Source: Nostocoides jenkinsii Ben 74 (GTDB taxonomy: Bacteria; Actinomycetota; Actinomycetes; Actinomycetales; Dermatophilaceae). From it: a stretch of 47,536 nt of DNA. The translations under genes and the position numbers were made by a program. The notes beneath the pieces were generated by a model. That model saw only the letters and a list, made by a program, of their open reading frames with translations, searched no databases and was not told the origin of the DNA. Each line of letters starts with the position of its first letter. The stretch's first letter is position 1. Where the stretch lies: positions 1,962,071 through 2,009,606 of the forward strand of contig NZ_HF571038.1 of assembly GCF_001046875.1 (NCBI RefSeq), given 5' to 3'. Of this stretch, positions 34,156 through 43,885 are shown one piece after another.

Positions 34156-34372
34156 GAAGACGCTGTACCTGCGCAACGTCCCTGATGACGTGAGCGCCGC
34201 GCTCGAGGAACTCGCCAGTGCCGAGTCGATGTCCGTGAGCGCGCTCGCCGTCAGGGAGCTCGCCGCCGCAGTGGCCTTCCGGCGCAATGCCGACATCATC
34301 TGGTCCACCACCGAGGTCGAGATCGGCATTGACGACATCGTCGACGAGGTTCGCCGCGGTCGCGACCGATGA
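34154..34372 (+). CDS. vapB: VapB-type antitoxin
   Basis: A 72-aa ribbon-helix-helix antitoxin opening MKTLYLRNVPDDVSAALEEL then SVSALAVREL. The acidic C-terminal part (DIIWSTTEVEIGIDDIVDEV) should wrap the toxin. ATG 34154 sits inside its own operator, so leaderless or near-leaderless translation is likely. The stop overlaps vapC as ATGA. Confidence 0.87.
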   Translation: MKTLYLRNVPDDVSAALEELASAESMSVSALAVRELAAAVAFRRNADIIWSTTEVEIGIDDIVDEVRRGRDR

Positions 34373-34752
34373 TTGTCGTTGACACGTCCGTGGTGTTGGC
34401 CGCGCTATTGGGCCATCGCGCCGCACGGGTAGCCCTCTCGGGCCAACGCCTCCTGGCGCCCGCGCACATCGACGTCGAGGTCGCGCATGCCCTTCGCGGT
34501 TTGGTGCGAGGCGGCAAGCTTGACCACGCCAACGCTGCGGTTGCGCTCGATGCCTGGCGGGCGCTCGCGATCGACCGCATCGCGCTGCCCATCCTCCTTC
34601 CCCGAGTCTGGGCATTACGCGAGAACCTCACCGCCTATGACGCCGCCTTCGTCGCCGCTGCGGAGATGTATGCCGTGCCCCTCGCCACGGCTGATAGAAG
34701 GCTGGCGAATGCCGTGGGCCCGCGCTGTTCGATCCAGTTGATTCCGCGCTAA
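34369..34752 (+). CDS. vapC: VapC-type PIN-domain toxin
   Basis: A 127-aa RNase. The PIN acidic residues are visible: Asp in MIVVDTSVVLAALLG, Glu in HIDVEVAHALRGL, Asp in TAYDAAFVAAAEM, and a final ADRRLANA. Length is normal, so it should be active. It is co-translated with vapB by a 4-nt overlap; its 3' end overlaps the convergent DoxX gene by 4 nt. Confidence 0.9.
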   Translation: MIVVDTSVVLAALLGHRAARVALSGQRLLAPAHIDVEVAHALRGLVRGGKLDHANAAVALDAWRALAIDRIALPILLPRVWALRENLTAYDAAFVAAAEMYAVPLATADRRLANAVGPRCSIQLIPR

Positions 34753-35162
34753 ACCGACCGGCGCCTGCCTTGCCGCCAGGCCCGCCACGCGCCCGTGCAC
34801 CAGAGCGCCCACGCCACCAGCAGCGGCTGGAAGAACAGCCGAATCAGCCGGGCCCGGTCGGTGTCGAGCCCGAACGCATCCCGCCCCTCGATCCACTGCC
34901 ACAGGTTGCCCGGGAAGACCGCGACGAAGAAGGCCGCGACGATCCAGCCGACCAGCGGCCGCCGCCATAGCCAGAGCGCGAGGCCGAGTCCGATCTCGAC
35001 GATCCCGGACAGGACGACCACAGGGTCGGTGTCCAGCGGCACCCACGGCGGCACCTGTGCCCGGAACTCTTCCCGCGCCACCGTCAGGTGCGCGATCCCG
35101 GCGAGGAGCAGGAAGCCTCCGAGCGCCATACGCCCGAGTCCTCGGCCTCCTCCGGTGTCCAC
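34749..35162 (-). CDS. DoxX-like membrane protein
   Basis: A 137-aa protein with four hydrophobic segments: MALGGFLLLAGIAHLTVARE, VVVLSGIVEIGLGLALWLW, LVGWIVAAFFVAVFPGNLW and FFQPLLVAWALWCTG. AGIAHLTVAREEF and FPGNLWQW are typical of the DoxX/DUF4267-like branch. The start may be GTG 35162 or ATG 35129. Function unknown. Confidence 0.82.
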   Translation of the reverse strand: MDTGGGRGLGRMALGGFLLLAGIAHLTVAREEFRAQVPPWVPLDTDPVVVLSGIVEIGLGLALWLWRRPLVGWIVAAFFVAVFPGNLWQWIEGRDAFGLDTDRARLIRLFFQPLLVAWALWCTGAWRAWRQGRRRSV

Positions 35163-35213
35163 TCCCCGAGCATGCCGTATGCCGTGCGGCCCGGCCTGTT
35201 GCCCGTCGCAGCA

Positions 35214-35240
35214 CTCTGATATCGTGGCGTGATATCAGAG
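35214..35240 (+). promoter_or_regulatory. FitAB operator, 10-bp perfect inverted repeat
   Basis: Arms CTCTGATATC (35214-35223) and GATATCAGAG (35231-35240) are exact complements with a 7-bp spacer, ending 9 bp before the antitoxin ATG. The arms are AT-rich against the surroundings, as expected of a bound promoter. Confidence 0.8.
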
Positions 35241-35249
35241 GGGGAATCC

Positions 35250-35477
35250 ATGGAACAAATCCTGATACGCAACTTGCCGACGGGCACCAAGGCTGCCCTT
35301 CGCGCTCGGGCTGCAGCCCATCAACAGTCCGTCGAAGCCGAAGCCCGCGAGATCCTGGCGGCCGCCTTGGATTCGCGACCACCCGCCCTTGTCGACCTGT
35401 TGGGAACCGACGAGGGCGCGGACATCGATTTCGAGCCCGAACGATTGGGACTGACCGCGCGCTCGGCGGCTGTATGA
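35250..35477 (+). CDS. fitA: FitA/VapB-type antitoxin
   Basis: A 75-aa antitoxin with the FitA pattern: MEQILIRNLPTGTKAALRAR, then SVEAEAREILAAAL. The C-terminus is acidic (DEGADIDFEPERLG). ATG 35250 is preceded by GAGGGGGA; a GTG at 35229 would lie within the operator. The stop overlaps the toxin start as ATGA. Confidence 0.88.
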   Translation: MEQILIRNLPTGTKAALRARAAAHQQSVEAEAREILAAALDSRPPALVDLLGTDEGADIDFEPERLGLTARSAAV

Positions 35478-35917
35478 CGGGCTATCTGCTGGACACGAAT
35501 GTCGTGTCGGCCCTTCGGATTCGCGGGCGCAATCCGCAGGTCGAAGAGTGGACACGCACCATTCCGACCGCGGACCAGTTCATCGCGGCGAGTAGCGTCG
35601 CGGAAATCGAGCGTGGCATCGTCAGCCGGGAGCGCACCCATGCGGCCCAGGGCGCGATCTTGCGACGCTGGTTCGAGGACAATGTCCTTCCTGCCTTTGA
35701 CGGACGAGTCCTGCCGTTCGACCTAGCCGCCGCACGGGTCCTCGCGACCTATCGTGTTCCCGAGTTCGCCCCCCTAGACGATGCGCTCATCGCCGCTGTG
35801 GCCCAGGCTCGTGAGCTCACCGTCGCAACGCGAAACCTCAAGCACTTTCGTCCATTGCGCGTCGAGTGTGTCGACCCATGGGCACCGGCGACTCGTCGTC
35901 GACTTTCCACGCCCTAG
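35474..35917 (+). CDS. fitB: FitB/VapC-type PIN-domain toxin
   Basis: A 147-aa PIN RNase. The catalytic acids appear in YLLDTNVVSALR, ASSVAEIERGI and PLDDALIAAVA, and the C-terminus has TVATRNLKHFRP, typical of the FitB group. It is complete and co-translated with fitA. Its 3' end abuts the left copy of the 64-bp repeat. Confidence 0.9.
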   Translation: MTGYLLDTNVVSALRIRGRNPQVEEWTRTIPTADQFIAASSVAEIERGIVSRERTHAAQGAILRRWFEDNVLPAFDGRVLPFDLAAARVLATYRVPEFAPLDDALIAAVAQARELTVATRNLKHFRPLRVECVDPWAPATRRRLSTP

Positions 35918-35975
35918 GTCGTCGGGTAACTCGCTGTCGCTGGGACGACCGTAAAGCCCCCCACGGCGGCCGGGC
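35912..35975 (+). repeat. Left 64-bp direct repeat flanking the urea module
   Basis: About 51 of 64 positions match 45312-45375 in the same orientation. CCCTAGGTCG and CTGTCGCTGGGA are identical in both copies. This copy starts within the last codons of fitB. Confidence 0.75.
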
Positions 35976-35989
35976 ATCGGCGGTGGAGG

Positions 35990-36027
35990 GAAACAATCAC
36001 CGTCGGCACCCGAAACACCGGCGAAAC
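35990..36027 (+). promoter_or_regulatory. GlnR-like pentamer array upstream of urtA
   Basis: GAAAC, CGTCG, GAAAC and GAAAC occur at 35990, 36001, 36012 and 36023, each separated by 6 nt and so in 11-bp register, the spacing of actinobacterial GlnR a/b-site boxes (gTnAc and GaAAc). The second unit is a poor match. GlnR control of urea uptake under nitrogen limitation is known in actinobacteria; here it is a prediction. Confidence 0.45.
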
Positions 36028-36145
36028 AGGCCCCGCCAAGAATCCCTTCCATTCGGGAGCAACCCGCAGATCGGGATGCCGGGGCAGCGTGGCCCCGTGA
36101 ACCGAATCTCCTCGCCCCTGGCATGGATTCGAAGGGATTTCCCTC

Positions 36146-37414
36146 GTGACGCACTTCATCACCCGCCGCACCCTGGCCGCCGGCGCCGTCCTGGCGACGG
36201 CTCTCGCTACCTCCGCGTGCGGCGCCAAGACCGACGCCACCAGCACCGGTGGAACCTCGGCAGCCGGCGCGACCTCCTGTGTCGACACCTCCGGCGACAG
36301 CATCAAGATCGGCTTCCTCAACTCGCTGTCCGGCACCATGGCCATTAGCGAAACAACAGTCTTCAAGTCGCTCACCATGGCGGCCAACGAGATCAACGCC
36401 GCTGGCGGGGTCCTCGGCAAGAAGCTCTCGATCGTCTCCGAGGATGGTGCCTCCGAGCCCTCCGTCTTCGCCGAGAAGGCCACCAAGCTCATCCAGAAAG
36501 ACTGTGTCGCAGCGGTTTTCGGGGGATGGACATCGAGCTCGCGCAAGGCGATGCTGCCGGTCTTCGAAGGCAACAACGCCTTGCTGTTCTATCCCGTGCA
36601 ATACGAGGGGCTTGAAGCCTCCAAGAACATCTTCTACACGGGCGCCACGACCAACCAGCAGATCGTTCCCGCCCTGGAGTGGCTCAAGAACGAGAAGAAG
36701 ATCACCTCGATCTTCCTCGTCGGCTCGGACTATGTCTTCCCGCGCACCGCCAACGCGATCATCAAGCAGTATGCCGCCGCCAACGGCATCAAGGTTCTCG
36801 GAGAGGAATACCAGCCGCTCGGCTCGACCAACTTCGGGTCCGTCGTCGACAAGGTCAAGACGGCCGGCGCGGACGCCGTCTTCAACACTCTCAATGGCGA
36901 CTCCAATGTCGCCTTTTTCAAGGAGTACAAGGGCAAGGGTCTGACTGCGGACTCGATGCCGGTCGTCTCGGTCTCGATCGCCGAGGAGGAGGTGCCGGGC
37001 GTCGGCGTCGACAACCTCGTCGGGCAGTACACCGCGTGGAACTACTACGAGACCATCGACACCCCCGTGAACAAGAAGTTCGTCGCGGACTTCAAGAAGG
37101 CCAATGGCCCGAAGGCCGTGACCTCGGACCCGATGGAAGCGGCATACACCAGCCTTTATCTGTGGAAGGGCATGGTCGAGAAGGCGAAGTCCTTCAAGGT
37201 CGCCGACGTCCAGGCCGCCGCCGGCGGTGTCAGCTTCGACGCACCCGAGGGCAAGGTCACCGTCAACGGCGAGAACCACCACATCGCCAAGACCGCCCTC
37301 ATCGGCCAGATCCACGACGACGGCTTGATCTACACGGTGTGGTCGTCGAAGGGTCCCATCGAACCCGATCCCTTCCTCAAGGGCTACCCGTGGTGGAAGG
37401 GCGCGACCGGCTGA
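36146..37414 (+). CDS. urtA: Urea ABC transporter substrate-binding lipoprotein UrtA
   Basis: A 422-aa type I binding protein. The lipobox ATSAC puts the lipid-modified Cys at residue 25. The mature part has IKIGFLNSLSGTMAISETTV, LIQKDCVAAVFGGWTSSSRK and LLFYPVQYEGLEASKNIFYT, all typical of UrtA. The start is GTG 36146 with AAGGGA upstream. It heads an 11-gene rightward run. It captures urea outside the membrane and delivers it to UrtBC. Confidence 0.95.
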   Translation: MTHFITRRTLAAGAVLATALATSACGAKTDATSTGGTSAAGATSCVDTSGDSIKIGFLNSLSGTMAISETTVFKSLTMAANEINAAGGVLGKKLSIVSEDGASEPSVFAEKATKLIQKDCVAAVFGGWTSSSRKAMLPVFEGNNALLFYPVQYEGLEASKNIFYTGATTNQQIVPALEWLKNEKKITSIFLVGSDYVFPRTANAIIKQYAAANGIKVLGEEYQPLGSTNFGSVVDKVKTAGADAVFNTLNGDSNVAFFKEYKGKGLTADSMPVVSVSIAEEEVPGVGVDNLVGQYTAWNYYETIDTPVNKKFVADFKKANGPKAVTSDPMEAAYTSLYLWKGMVEKAKSFKVADVQAAAGGVSFDAPEGKVTVNGENHHIAKTALIGQIHDDGLIYTVWSSKGPIEPDPFLKGYPWWKGATG

Positions 37415-37417
37415 GCT

Positions 37418-38302
37418 ATGGAAACCGTTGTCGCCCAAGTCTTTACGGGTCTCTCCTCGGCATCGGTTCTGCTCCTCGTCGCGATCGGCCTCACCTTGAC
37501 CTTCGGTCAGATGGGCGTGATCAATATGGCGCACGGGGAGTTCCTGATGGCCGGTTCCTACACCGCCTTCGTCACCGCCTCAATCCTGCGGGGCAGTGCG
37601 CTCAGCCTTCCGGTTGCGCTGGTCGTCGGCTTCCTGATCGGCGGACTCCTGGGCATCGCCTTGGAGGCCACCATCCTGCGCTGGATGTATGACCGTCCCC
37701 TGGACACTCTCCTCGTCACCTTCGGTGTCGGCCTGATCCTGCAACAGCTGGCCAGGGATATCTTCGGCGCGCCGGCGAAGGAGGTGTCGACGCCAACCTG
37801 GTTGTCGGGGACCGTGCCGATCTTGGGCTACGGCTTTCCGGTGACACGGCTGTTCATCATCGCGCTGTCCGCGCTCTGCGTGGCCGGCTTGTTCGCGATG
37901 CTTCGACTGACCGATCTGGGTCGCCGCATTCGCGCCACTGTCGCCAACCGCGACCTCGCGGAGTCCCTCGGGATCTCGACGCGGCGCACCGACCGGACCA
38001 CCTTCTTCATCGGCTCCGGTCTCGCCGGGGTCGCGGGGGTCGCCTTGACCCTGCTCGGATCGACGGGTCCCACGGTGGGCACCTCCTACATCGTGGAGGC
38101 CTTCCTCGTGGTCGTCGTCGGCGGCATCGGGCAGCTCAAAGGAACGATCCTCGCGGCCCTGGGCATCGGCATCGGTCGCAGCTTCCTGGAGTCCTGGACT
38201 TCGGGGTCCATGGCGCAGGTCCTCATGCTGCTGGCGATCGTCGCCTTCTTGCAGATTCGCCCCCAGGGCATCTTCACCACGACGACTAGGAGCCTGGCAT
38301 GA
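37418..38302 (+). CDS. urtB: Urea ABC transporter permease UrtB
   Basis: A 294-aa LIV-I-type permease with about eight membrane helices. TFGQMGVINMAHGEFLMAGS is the family N-terminal signature, and EAFLVVVVGGIGQLKGTILA is the cytoplasmic loop for the ATPase. It is 3 bp from urtA, and the stop overlaps urtC as ATGA. Confidence 0.94.
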   Translation: METVVAQVFTGLSSASVLLLVAIGLTLTFGQMGVINMAHGEFLMAGSYTAFVTASILRGSALSLPVALVVGFLIGGLLGIALEATILRWMYDRPLDTLLVTFGVGLILQQLARDIFGAPAKEVSTPTWLSGTVPILGYGFPVTRLFIIALSALCVAGLFAMLRLTDLGRRIRATVANRDLAESLGISTRRTDRTTFFIGSGLAGVAGVALTLLGSTGPTVGTSYIVEAFLVVVVGGIGQLKGTILAALGIGIGRSFLESWTSGSMAQVLMLLAIVAFLQIRPQGIFTTTTRSLA

Positions 38303-39414
38303 CTTCTCCGAGAACGTCTTTCGCAGAACCGACGCGGTTCGCCAAGGCCGGCCCGTGGATCGGCCTGGCAGTGCTGGCCGTTGCCCTGCTGGTCATCGCG
38401 CCGCTCGCGCTCTCGCCATTCCGGCTCGGCCTGTTGGCGAAGTACCTCTGTTATGCGATCGCCGCGGTCGGCATCGGCCTGGCCTGGGGGCGAGGGGGCA
38501 TGCTCGTCCTGGGCCAGGGCATGTACTTCGGCCTTGGCGGTTATGCGATGGCCATGCACCTCAAGCTCGCCGACGCCGGACCGAACGGCATACCCGATTT
38601 CATGCTGCTGTATGCCGATGGGCAGATGCCGCTGTGGTGGGAACCCTTCCGGTCGCCCCTCGTGACGCTGGCGGCCATCGTGCTCGTGCCGGGCCTGCTC
38701 GCCACGATCCTGGGCCTGGCCATCTTCAAGCGTCGGATCAAGGGGGCCTACTTCGCGATCCTTTCGCAGGCCCTCACGGCGGCGTTCGCGCTGCTGCTCA
38801 TCGGGCAGGTCAAGACCACGGGGGGCTACAACGGCCTGAACAATTTCCGCGGCTTCTTCGGCTACTCGCTCTATGACCCGGCGAACAAGAAGATGCTCTA
38901 TCTCATCGCGGCGGGCGTGCTCCTGCTCAGCCTGGCGCTCGTTGCGCACCTGCAGCGCTCGCGCTTCGGTGAGTTGCTCATCGCCACCCGCGATGCCGAG
39001 GAGCGCGTCCGGTTCCTCGGGCAAGACCCGGCATTCCCCAAGCTCCTCGCGTATGTCGTCGCGGCCGTCCTCGCGGCCGTCGGCGGCGCCCTGTATGTCC
39101 CGATCGTCGGCATCATCTCCCCGGACGATGTCGGCGTTGTCGCCTCGATCGGCCTCATTGCCGGGGTCGCCCTCGGCGGGCGCGCCTCGCTCTTCGGGCC
39201 GGCCCTCGGGGCCATAGCGGTTGGGTATGCCGAGTCCACCCTCTCCGAACGCTTCGCCGGTTCGTGGACGTATTTCCAGGGTGCGCTCTTCATTGTTGTC
39301 TTGCTTCTTCTGCCCGGTGGCCTGTCCAGCGTCCTCGCCAAGGCACGCGAGGCGGCCGGCGGTCGGCGCTTGCGCCGCGTCCACGCCGAGGCAGGGGAGG
39401 TGGCGGCGGTATGA
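38299..39414 (+). CDS. urtC: Urea ABC transporter permease UrtC
   Basis: A 371-aa permease pairing with UrtB. AWGRGGMLVLGQGMYFGLGG is the UrtC-type signature, and GVALGGRASLFGPALGAIAV the coupling loop. About nine helices and a basic C-terminal tail. Overlaps urtB and urtD by 4 nt each. An ATA codon inside a CGGCATAC word (38586) is notable. Confidence 0.94.
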   Translation: MTSPRTSFAEPTRFAKAGPWIGLAVLAVALLVIAPLALSPFRLGLLAKYLCYAIAAVGIGLAWGRGGMLVLGQGMYFGLGGYAMAMHLKLADAGPNGIPDFMLLYADGQMPLWWEPFRSPLVTLAAIVLVPGLLATILGLAIFKRRIKGAYFAILSQALTAAFALLLIGQVKTTGGYNGLNNFRGFFGYSLYDPANKKMLYLIAAGVLLLSLALVAHLQRSRFGELLIATRDAEERVRFLGQDPAFPKLLAYVVAAVLAAVGGALYVPIVGIISPDDVGVVASIGLIAGVALGGRASLFGPALGAIAVGYAESTLSERFAGSWTYFQGALFIVVLLLLPGGLSSVLAKAREAAGGRRLRRVHAEAGEVAAV

Positions 39415-40181
39415 CGGCCGAGTTGATACGCACGGACGACTACTTGGAGGTGCGCGACCTTCGGGTCTCCTTCGGGGACTTCGTCGCCGTGGACGGCGTC
39501 GCCCTGACCTTGTTGCAGGGGCAGGTGCACTTCCTCGTCGGCCCAAATGGGGCCGGCAAGACCACCGTCATCGATGCGCTCACCGGACTCGCTCGCGGTC
39601 AAGGCGTCGCGACCTTCGACGGCGAGGACCTCCTGGGTCGTTCGTCGCACGCGATCGCGCGGCTCGGGGTTGGTCGCACCTTCCAGACCGCCACGGTCTT
39701 CAACGACCTGACCGTCCTGCAGAATCTCGACATCGCCGGACTGCGGCACCGTCGTCGGCGGTCGCTGTGGCGCGCGAGGCACGGCATACCGGATGCCGTC
39801 GCCGAGGCGGCGGAGGCCGTCGGCCTGAGCCATCTGCTGGATCGACCCGCCGGAGTGCTGAGCCACGGTCAGAAGCAGTGGCTGGAAATCGGGATGCTGC
39901 TGGTCCAGGATGCCCGCGTCCTCTTGCTCGACGAACCGGTCGCTGGCATGAGCGCGCAAGAGCGGGACGCGACCGGCGAATTGCTGCACCGGATCGGTCG
40001 CGAGCGCACGATCGTCGTCGTCGAGCACGACATGGAATTCGTGCGGCGCTATGCCGATGTGGTCACGGTCCTGCATGCCGGCCGGGTGCTCGCGTCCGGC
40101 TCGATGGAGCAGATCCGCGCCAATCCCGAGGTGCAACGCGTCTATCTGGGCGACCACGCCGAAGGAGTCTCGAATGCTTGA
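39411..40181 (+). CDS. urtD: Urea ABC transporter ATPase UrtD
   Basis: A 256-aa ABC ATPase. Walker A is GPNGAGKTT near residues 44-52, the signature is LSHGQKQWLEIG (Q in place of the usual second G, as in UrtD), and Walker B is VLLLDEPVAGMS. It ends with [12 protein letters not shown], family-like. Drives import with UrtE. Coupled to urtC (ATGA) and overlapping urtE by 8 nt. Confidence 0.94.
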   Translation: MTAELIRTDDYLEVRDLRVSFGDFVAVDGVALTLLQGQVHFLVGPNGAGKTTVIDALTGLARGQGVATFDGEDLLGRSSHAIARLGVGRTFQTATVFNDLTVLQNLDIAGLRHRRRRSLWRARHGIPDAVAEAAEAVGLSHLLDRPAGVLSHGQKQWLEIGMLLVQDARVLLLDEPVAGMSAQERDATGELLHRIGRERTIVVVEHDMEFVRRYADVVTVLHAGRVLASGSMEQIRANPEVQRVYLGDHAEGVSNA

Positions 40182-40857
40182 ACTACGCTCTGTGACAGCG
40201 GGATACGGCCGAACGCGGGTCCTTCACGATGTCTCGATCACGGTGCCCAGCGGCCGCGCGGTTGCGGTCATGGGTCTCAACGGGGCCGGTAAGACCACCC
40301 TCTTGCGAGTGGCGATGGGGCTGCTGCCCATAACGTCTGGCTCGATCGTGATCGATGGCGAGGATGTCACCGGAACCCGGCCCAGCGCGCGGGTCCGGCG
40401 CGGCCTCGGATATGTCCCGCAAGGGCAGCTGAGCTTCCCCACCATGACCACCCGCGAGAACTTGCAGCTCGTCGCGCCCAAAAACGCGGCGGCGATCGAT
40501 CAGATCCTCGATCTCTTCCCGGCACTGCGTGCCGTCCTCGACCGGCGCGCCGGGCTGCTTTCGGGCGGGCAGCGACAGCAGCTCGCCATCGGTCGCGCCC
40601 TGCTGACCAAACCCAAGCTGCTCATCCTCGACGAGCCAACAGAGGGCATCGCGCCCAATGTGGTCGCCGAGATCGAGCGGACCATTCTGGAGTTGAACTC
40701 AACCGGGGAGCTCGGGGTGTTGCTCGTCGAGCAACATGTCGGGTTCGCCCTGCGCGCGGCGGAGCACTTCTACGTTCTGGAGTCGGGCCGGATCACGGGC
40801 AGCGGTGAGGGCGGCAACGACGCCGGGTCGAGGGTGCGCTCGATGATGGCGGTCTGA
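40174..40857 (+). CDS. urtE: Urea ABC transporter ATPase UrtE
   Basis: A 227-aa ABC ATPase. Walker [10 protein letters not shown] is near residues 34-42, the signature [16 protein letters not shown] and Walker [24 protein letters not shown] lies 6 nt before ATG 40174, within urtD. Second nucleotide-binding subunit of the urea importer. Confidence 0.94.
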   Translation: MLELRSVTAGYGRTRVLHDVSITVPSGRAVAVMGLNGAGKTTLLRVAMGLLPITSGSIVIDGEDVTGTRPSARVRRGLGYVPQGQLSFPTMTTRENLQLVAPKNAAAIDQILDLFPALRAVLDRRAGLLSGGQRQQLAIGRALLTKPKLLILDEPTEGIAPNVVAEIERTILELNSTGELGVLLVEQHVGFALRAAEHFYVLESGRITGSGEGGNDAGSRVRSMMAV

Positions 40858-40858
40858 G

Positions 40859-41161
40859 ATGCATCTGACACCCGGCGACGTCGAGAAATTGTTGCTGGCC
40901 ACTGCGGGGATGGTGGCGCGCGACCGGTTGGCCCGGGGCGTGCTGCTCAACTATCCCGAATCTGTGGCGCTGCTGAGCACCTGGGTCATCGAACGCGCTC
41001 GGGAGGGCGCCTCCGTGGCGGAGTTGATGGACGCCGGCCGGCAGGTGCTCACCGCCGAGCAGGTGATGGCGGACGTTCCGGCGATGCTCCTCGACGTTCA
41101 GGTCGAAGCGACCTTCCCGGACGGGCGCAAGCTCGTCACTCTCCACCAGCCGATCACCTGA
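40859..41161 (+). CDS. ureA: Urease subunit gamma
   Basis: A 100-aa subunit. [40 protein letters not shown] and [20 protein letters not shown] are canonical for UreA. Separate UreA and UreB genes are the common bacterial form. One base after the urtE stop, so import and hydrolysis are made from one transcript. Confidence 0.96.
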   Translation: MHLTPGDVEKLLLATAGMVARDRLARGVLLNYPESVALLSTWVIERAREGASVAELMDAGRQVLTAEQVMADVPAMLLDVQVEATFPDGRKLVTLHQPIT

Positions 41162-41169
41162 GGACTTCC

Positions 41170-41496
41170 ATGACCAGCATGCCCGGCCCCGGGCCCGGTG
41201 CCCTTCGCATCGCCCCCGGCCAGATCGAGATCAATGCCGATCGCACGCCCCAGGAGCGACGGCGCATCGTCATCGTCAACACCGGCGATCGCCCCGTCCA
41301 GATTGGTTCCCATATCCACCTTCCGAGCGTCAATCCCGCCTTGGACTTCGACCGAGCCGCCTGTCAGGGCCATCGACTCGATATCCCGTCCGGCACATCG
41401 CAGCGATTCGAGCCAGGCGTCTCCCGGGAGGTCGACATCGTCGCCTTGCGCGGGCAACGCCGAGTGCCGGGCATCCAGATCGGCGGGGCGCGCTGA
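41170..41496 (+). CDS. ureB: Urease subunit beta
   Basis: A 108-aa subunit. [20 protein letters not shown] then [16 protein letters not shown] and [17 protein letters not shown] are the UreB fingerprint. Eight bases after ureA; the stop shares its last base with the ureC start (TGATG). Confidence 0.95.
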   Translation: MTSMPGPGPGALRIAPGQIEINADRTPQERRRIVIVNTGDRPVQIGSHIHLPSVNPALDFDRAACQGHRLDIPSGTSQRFEPGVSREVDIVALRGQRRVPGIQIGGAR

Positions 41497-43199
41497 TGGC
41501 GTGGATCAGCCGGGAAGCGTACGCCGCGCTGTACGGCCCCACTGTCGGCGACCAGGTCCGGCTCGGCGACACCAATCTGTGGATCGAGATCGAGGCCGAT
41601 CACACCGTCGGCGGGGAGGAAGCCATCTTCGGTGGCGGCAAGTCGATCCGCGAATCGATGGCCCAGTCCACCCGTTCCCGCGATGACGGTGCCCTGGACA
41701 CCGTCATCACCAATGCCATCGTCTTGGACCATTGGGGCATCGTCCGCGCGGATGTCGGCATCCGTGACGGACGCATCGTCGCCCTCGGCCGCTCCGGCAA
41801 TCCCGACATCGCCGATGGTGTCCATCCCGCACTCATCATCGGTCCCTCCACGGATGTCATTGCGGGAGAGGGAAAGATCCTCACGGCCGGCGCCTTCGAC
41901 ACCCACGTCCACCTGTTGTCGCGCTCCCAGATCCATGAGGCGCTGGCCACCGGAATCACGACGATCGGCGGCGGTGGAACAGGCCCCTCGGAGGGTTCCA
42001 AGGCCACCACCGTCACCCCCGGCGCCTGGCATTTGAGTGCAGTGCACCGCGCCCTCGATCCACTCCCGGTCAACGTGCTGCTGATGGGCAAGGGCAATAC
42101 GGTGAGCGCGGCCGGTCTGGCCGAACAAGCGCTCGGGGGCGCCGCGGCATACAAGGTGCACGAGGATTGGGGCTCGACGCCGGCCGCGATCGACGCCGCA
42201 CTTCGGGCCGCGCAGGAGTGGGGCCTACAGGTGACTCTGCACTCCGACTCGCTCAACGAGGCCGGCTATGTCGCGTCCACGGTGGCGGCAATCGGGGGCC
42301 GCTCGATCCACGCCTTCCACACCGAGGGTGCCGGTGGCGGCCACGCCCCGGACATCATCACGATCGCCGGTGAGCCGCACATCATCCCCGGGTCGACGAA
42401 TCCCACGCTTCCGCACACGATCAACACCATTGCCGAGCATCTCGACATGCTGATGGTGTGCCATCACCTGAACCCGCGCGTCTCGGAGGACCTGGCCTTC
42501 GCCGAGTCCCGGATCCGAGGCACAACCATCGCCGCGGAGGACCTGCTGCACGATCTCGGTGCCCTCTCGATCACCTCCTCCGACGCGCAAGCTATGGGGC
42601 GCATCGGCGAAGTCATCTGCCGGACCTGGCAGGTCGCGCACGCGATGAAGGATCGCTTCGGCCGGCTTGGAGAGAACCTGCCCGCGGACAACGAGCGGGC
42701 CCGCCGGTATGTCGCGAAGTACACGATCAATCCGGCGATCGCGCATGGCGTCGACTCCCAGATCGGCTCGGTGGAGCCCGGCAAGTTGGCGGACCTGGTG
42801 CTGTGGGAGCCGCGCTTCTTCGGCATCCGCCCGTCCGTGGTGCTCAAGGGCGGGGCGCTGGTGTATGCCGCCCTCGGCGACCCAAACGCCTCGATCCCGA
42901 CCCCGCAGCCGGTGCTGATGCGCCCGACCCTCGTCGAGCAGGATGGGGCCGACCACAGCGTCTCCTTTGTCGCGCCGGCCGCCCTGGGGGCCGGTCTGGC
43001 GGACCGGCTCGGGCTGCGTCGAGAGCTGCTCCCCGTGACCGACACCCGCGCCATCGGCAAGGCGCAGATGATCAACAATGACGCGCTTCCCGCAATCGTC
43101 GTCGACCCCGAGACCTTCGCCATCAGCATCGACGGTGAACTCGTCGATCCCGCGCCTGTTTCGAGAGTTCCTCTCGGACAGCTCTATTCGCTCTTCTGA
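41496..43199 (+). CDS. ureC: Urease subunit alpha (catalytic)
   Basis: A 567-aa amidohydrolase that hydrolyses urea at a dinickel centre. Visible ligands are His137 and His139 (FDTHVHLLS), carbamylated Lys220 (AYKVHEDWG), His222, His249 ([10 protein letters not shown]), His275 ([16 protein letters not shown]), the flap Cys322-His323 (MVCHHLNP) and Asp363 ([12 protein letters not shown]). Complete, with no damage; the commoner I/F of the DTHIHF segment is V/L here. A CGGCATAC word (42145) falls just before Lys220. Confidence 0.97.
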   Translation: MAWISREAYAALYGPTVGDQVRLGDTNLWIEIEADHTVGGEEAIFGGGKSIRESMAQSTRSRDDGALDTVITNAIVLDHWGIVRADVGIRDGRIVALGRSGNPDIADGVHPALIIGPSTDVIAGEGKILTAGAFDTHVHLLSRSQIHEALATGITTIGGGGTGPSEGSKATTVTPGAWHLSAVHRALDPLPVNVLLMGKGNTVSAAGLAEQALGGAAAYKVHEDWGSTPAAIDAALRAAQEWGLQVTLHSDSLNEAGYVASTVAAIGGRSIHAFHTEGAGGGHAPDIITIAGEPHIIPGSTNPTLPHTINTIAEHLDMLMVCHHLNPRVSEDLAFAESRIRGTTIAAEDLLHDLGALSITSSDAQAMGRIGEVICRTWQVAHAMKDRFGRLGENLPADNERARRYVAKYTINPAIAHGVDSQIGSVEPGKLADLVLWEPRFFGIRPSVVLKGGALVYAALGDPNASIPTPQPVLMRPTLVEQDGADHSVSFVAPAALGAGLADRLGLRRELLPVTDTRAIGKAQMINNDALPAIVVDPETFAISIDGELVDPAPVSRVPLGQLYSLF

Positions 43200-43885
43200 T
43201 GAGTGAGTCGCCCGTGAAGCTCGCGTGGGAGCCGCAGATTCAGCCCGAGCACGGCGCCCTCACCGCCCTGCTCCTCGCCGACGCGCGGCTGCCGATCGGC
43301 GGTCATACGCGCTCGGGATCGCTGGAGCCCGCGCTTGCTGCCGGCGTCGACGACATCCCCGGTTTCATCAACCTGCACCTGCGCACTGTCGTGCGAACCG
43401 ACGCCGGAACTGCCGTCGTGGCCCGTCGACACGCGCTCGCGGGGCTGCCTCTTGAGCCGGTGCTGGACGCGTGGCGCGCTCGCACGCCGAGCGCGGCGCT
43501 GAGAGCCGACGCCGAGATCGTCGGGGCTGCCCTGGTGCGCCTGGCCTCGCGGCTCTGGCAGCTTGTCCCCCTCCCGGCCAACCCGCCCGGTGCGCTCGTC
43601 CTCGGCGCAATCGCGGCCGCCACGGGCATCGACGCCGCTGACATCGCACGAGTCGTCGCCTATGACGCGGTGCAGACCATCACCTCGGCCGCTCTCAAGC
43701 TGCGACCCGGTGACCCCCTCGAGGTGGCGGGGTGGACCCTTGCGGCCTTCCCTGCCATCGCGTCGGTCGTCTCGGCGAGCGCCGACATTGTCACCCCCGA
43801 CCAGATCCCGGCCCGGTCGGCGCCGCACCTGGAGAGCTACGCCGAAGCCCACACCACCACGACGAGGAGACTCTTCCGTGCCTGA
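43199..43885 (+). CDS. ureF: Urease accessory protein UreF
   Basis: A 228-aa helical protein. [20 protein letters not shown] is the UreF opening, with [17 protein letters not shown] in the C-terminal half. It acts with UreD and UreG to gate nickel insertion and Lys carbamylation of UreC. The start overlaps the ureC stop (TGATG); it overlaps ureG by 8 nt. Confidence 0.9.
   Translation: MSESPVKLAWEPQIQPEHGALTALLLADARLPIGGHTRSGSLEPALAAGVDDIPGFINLHLRTVVRTDAGTAVVARRHALAGLPLEPVLDAWRARTPSAALRADAEIVGAALVRLASRLWQLVPLPANPPGALVLGAIAAATGIDAADIARVVAYDAVQTITSAALKLRPGDPLEVAGWTLAAFPAIASVVSASADIVTPDQIPARSAPHLESYAEAHTTTTRRLFRA

Noticed and set aside
35918-36145. Guanidine-I (ykkC) riboswitch before the urea transporter
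   Set aside because: The conserved core motifs could not be found; the leader holds the 64-bp repeat and GAAAC array instead.
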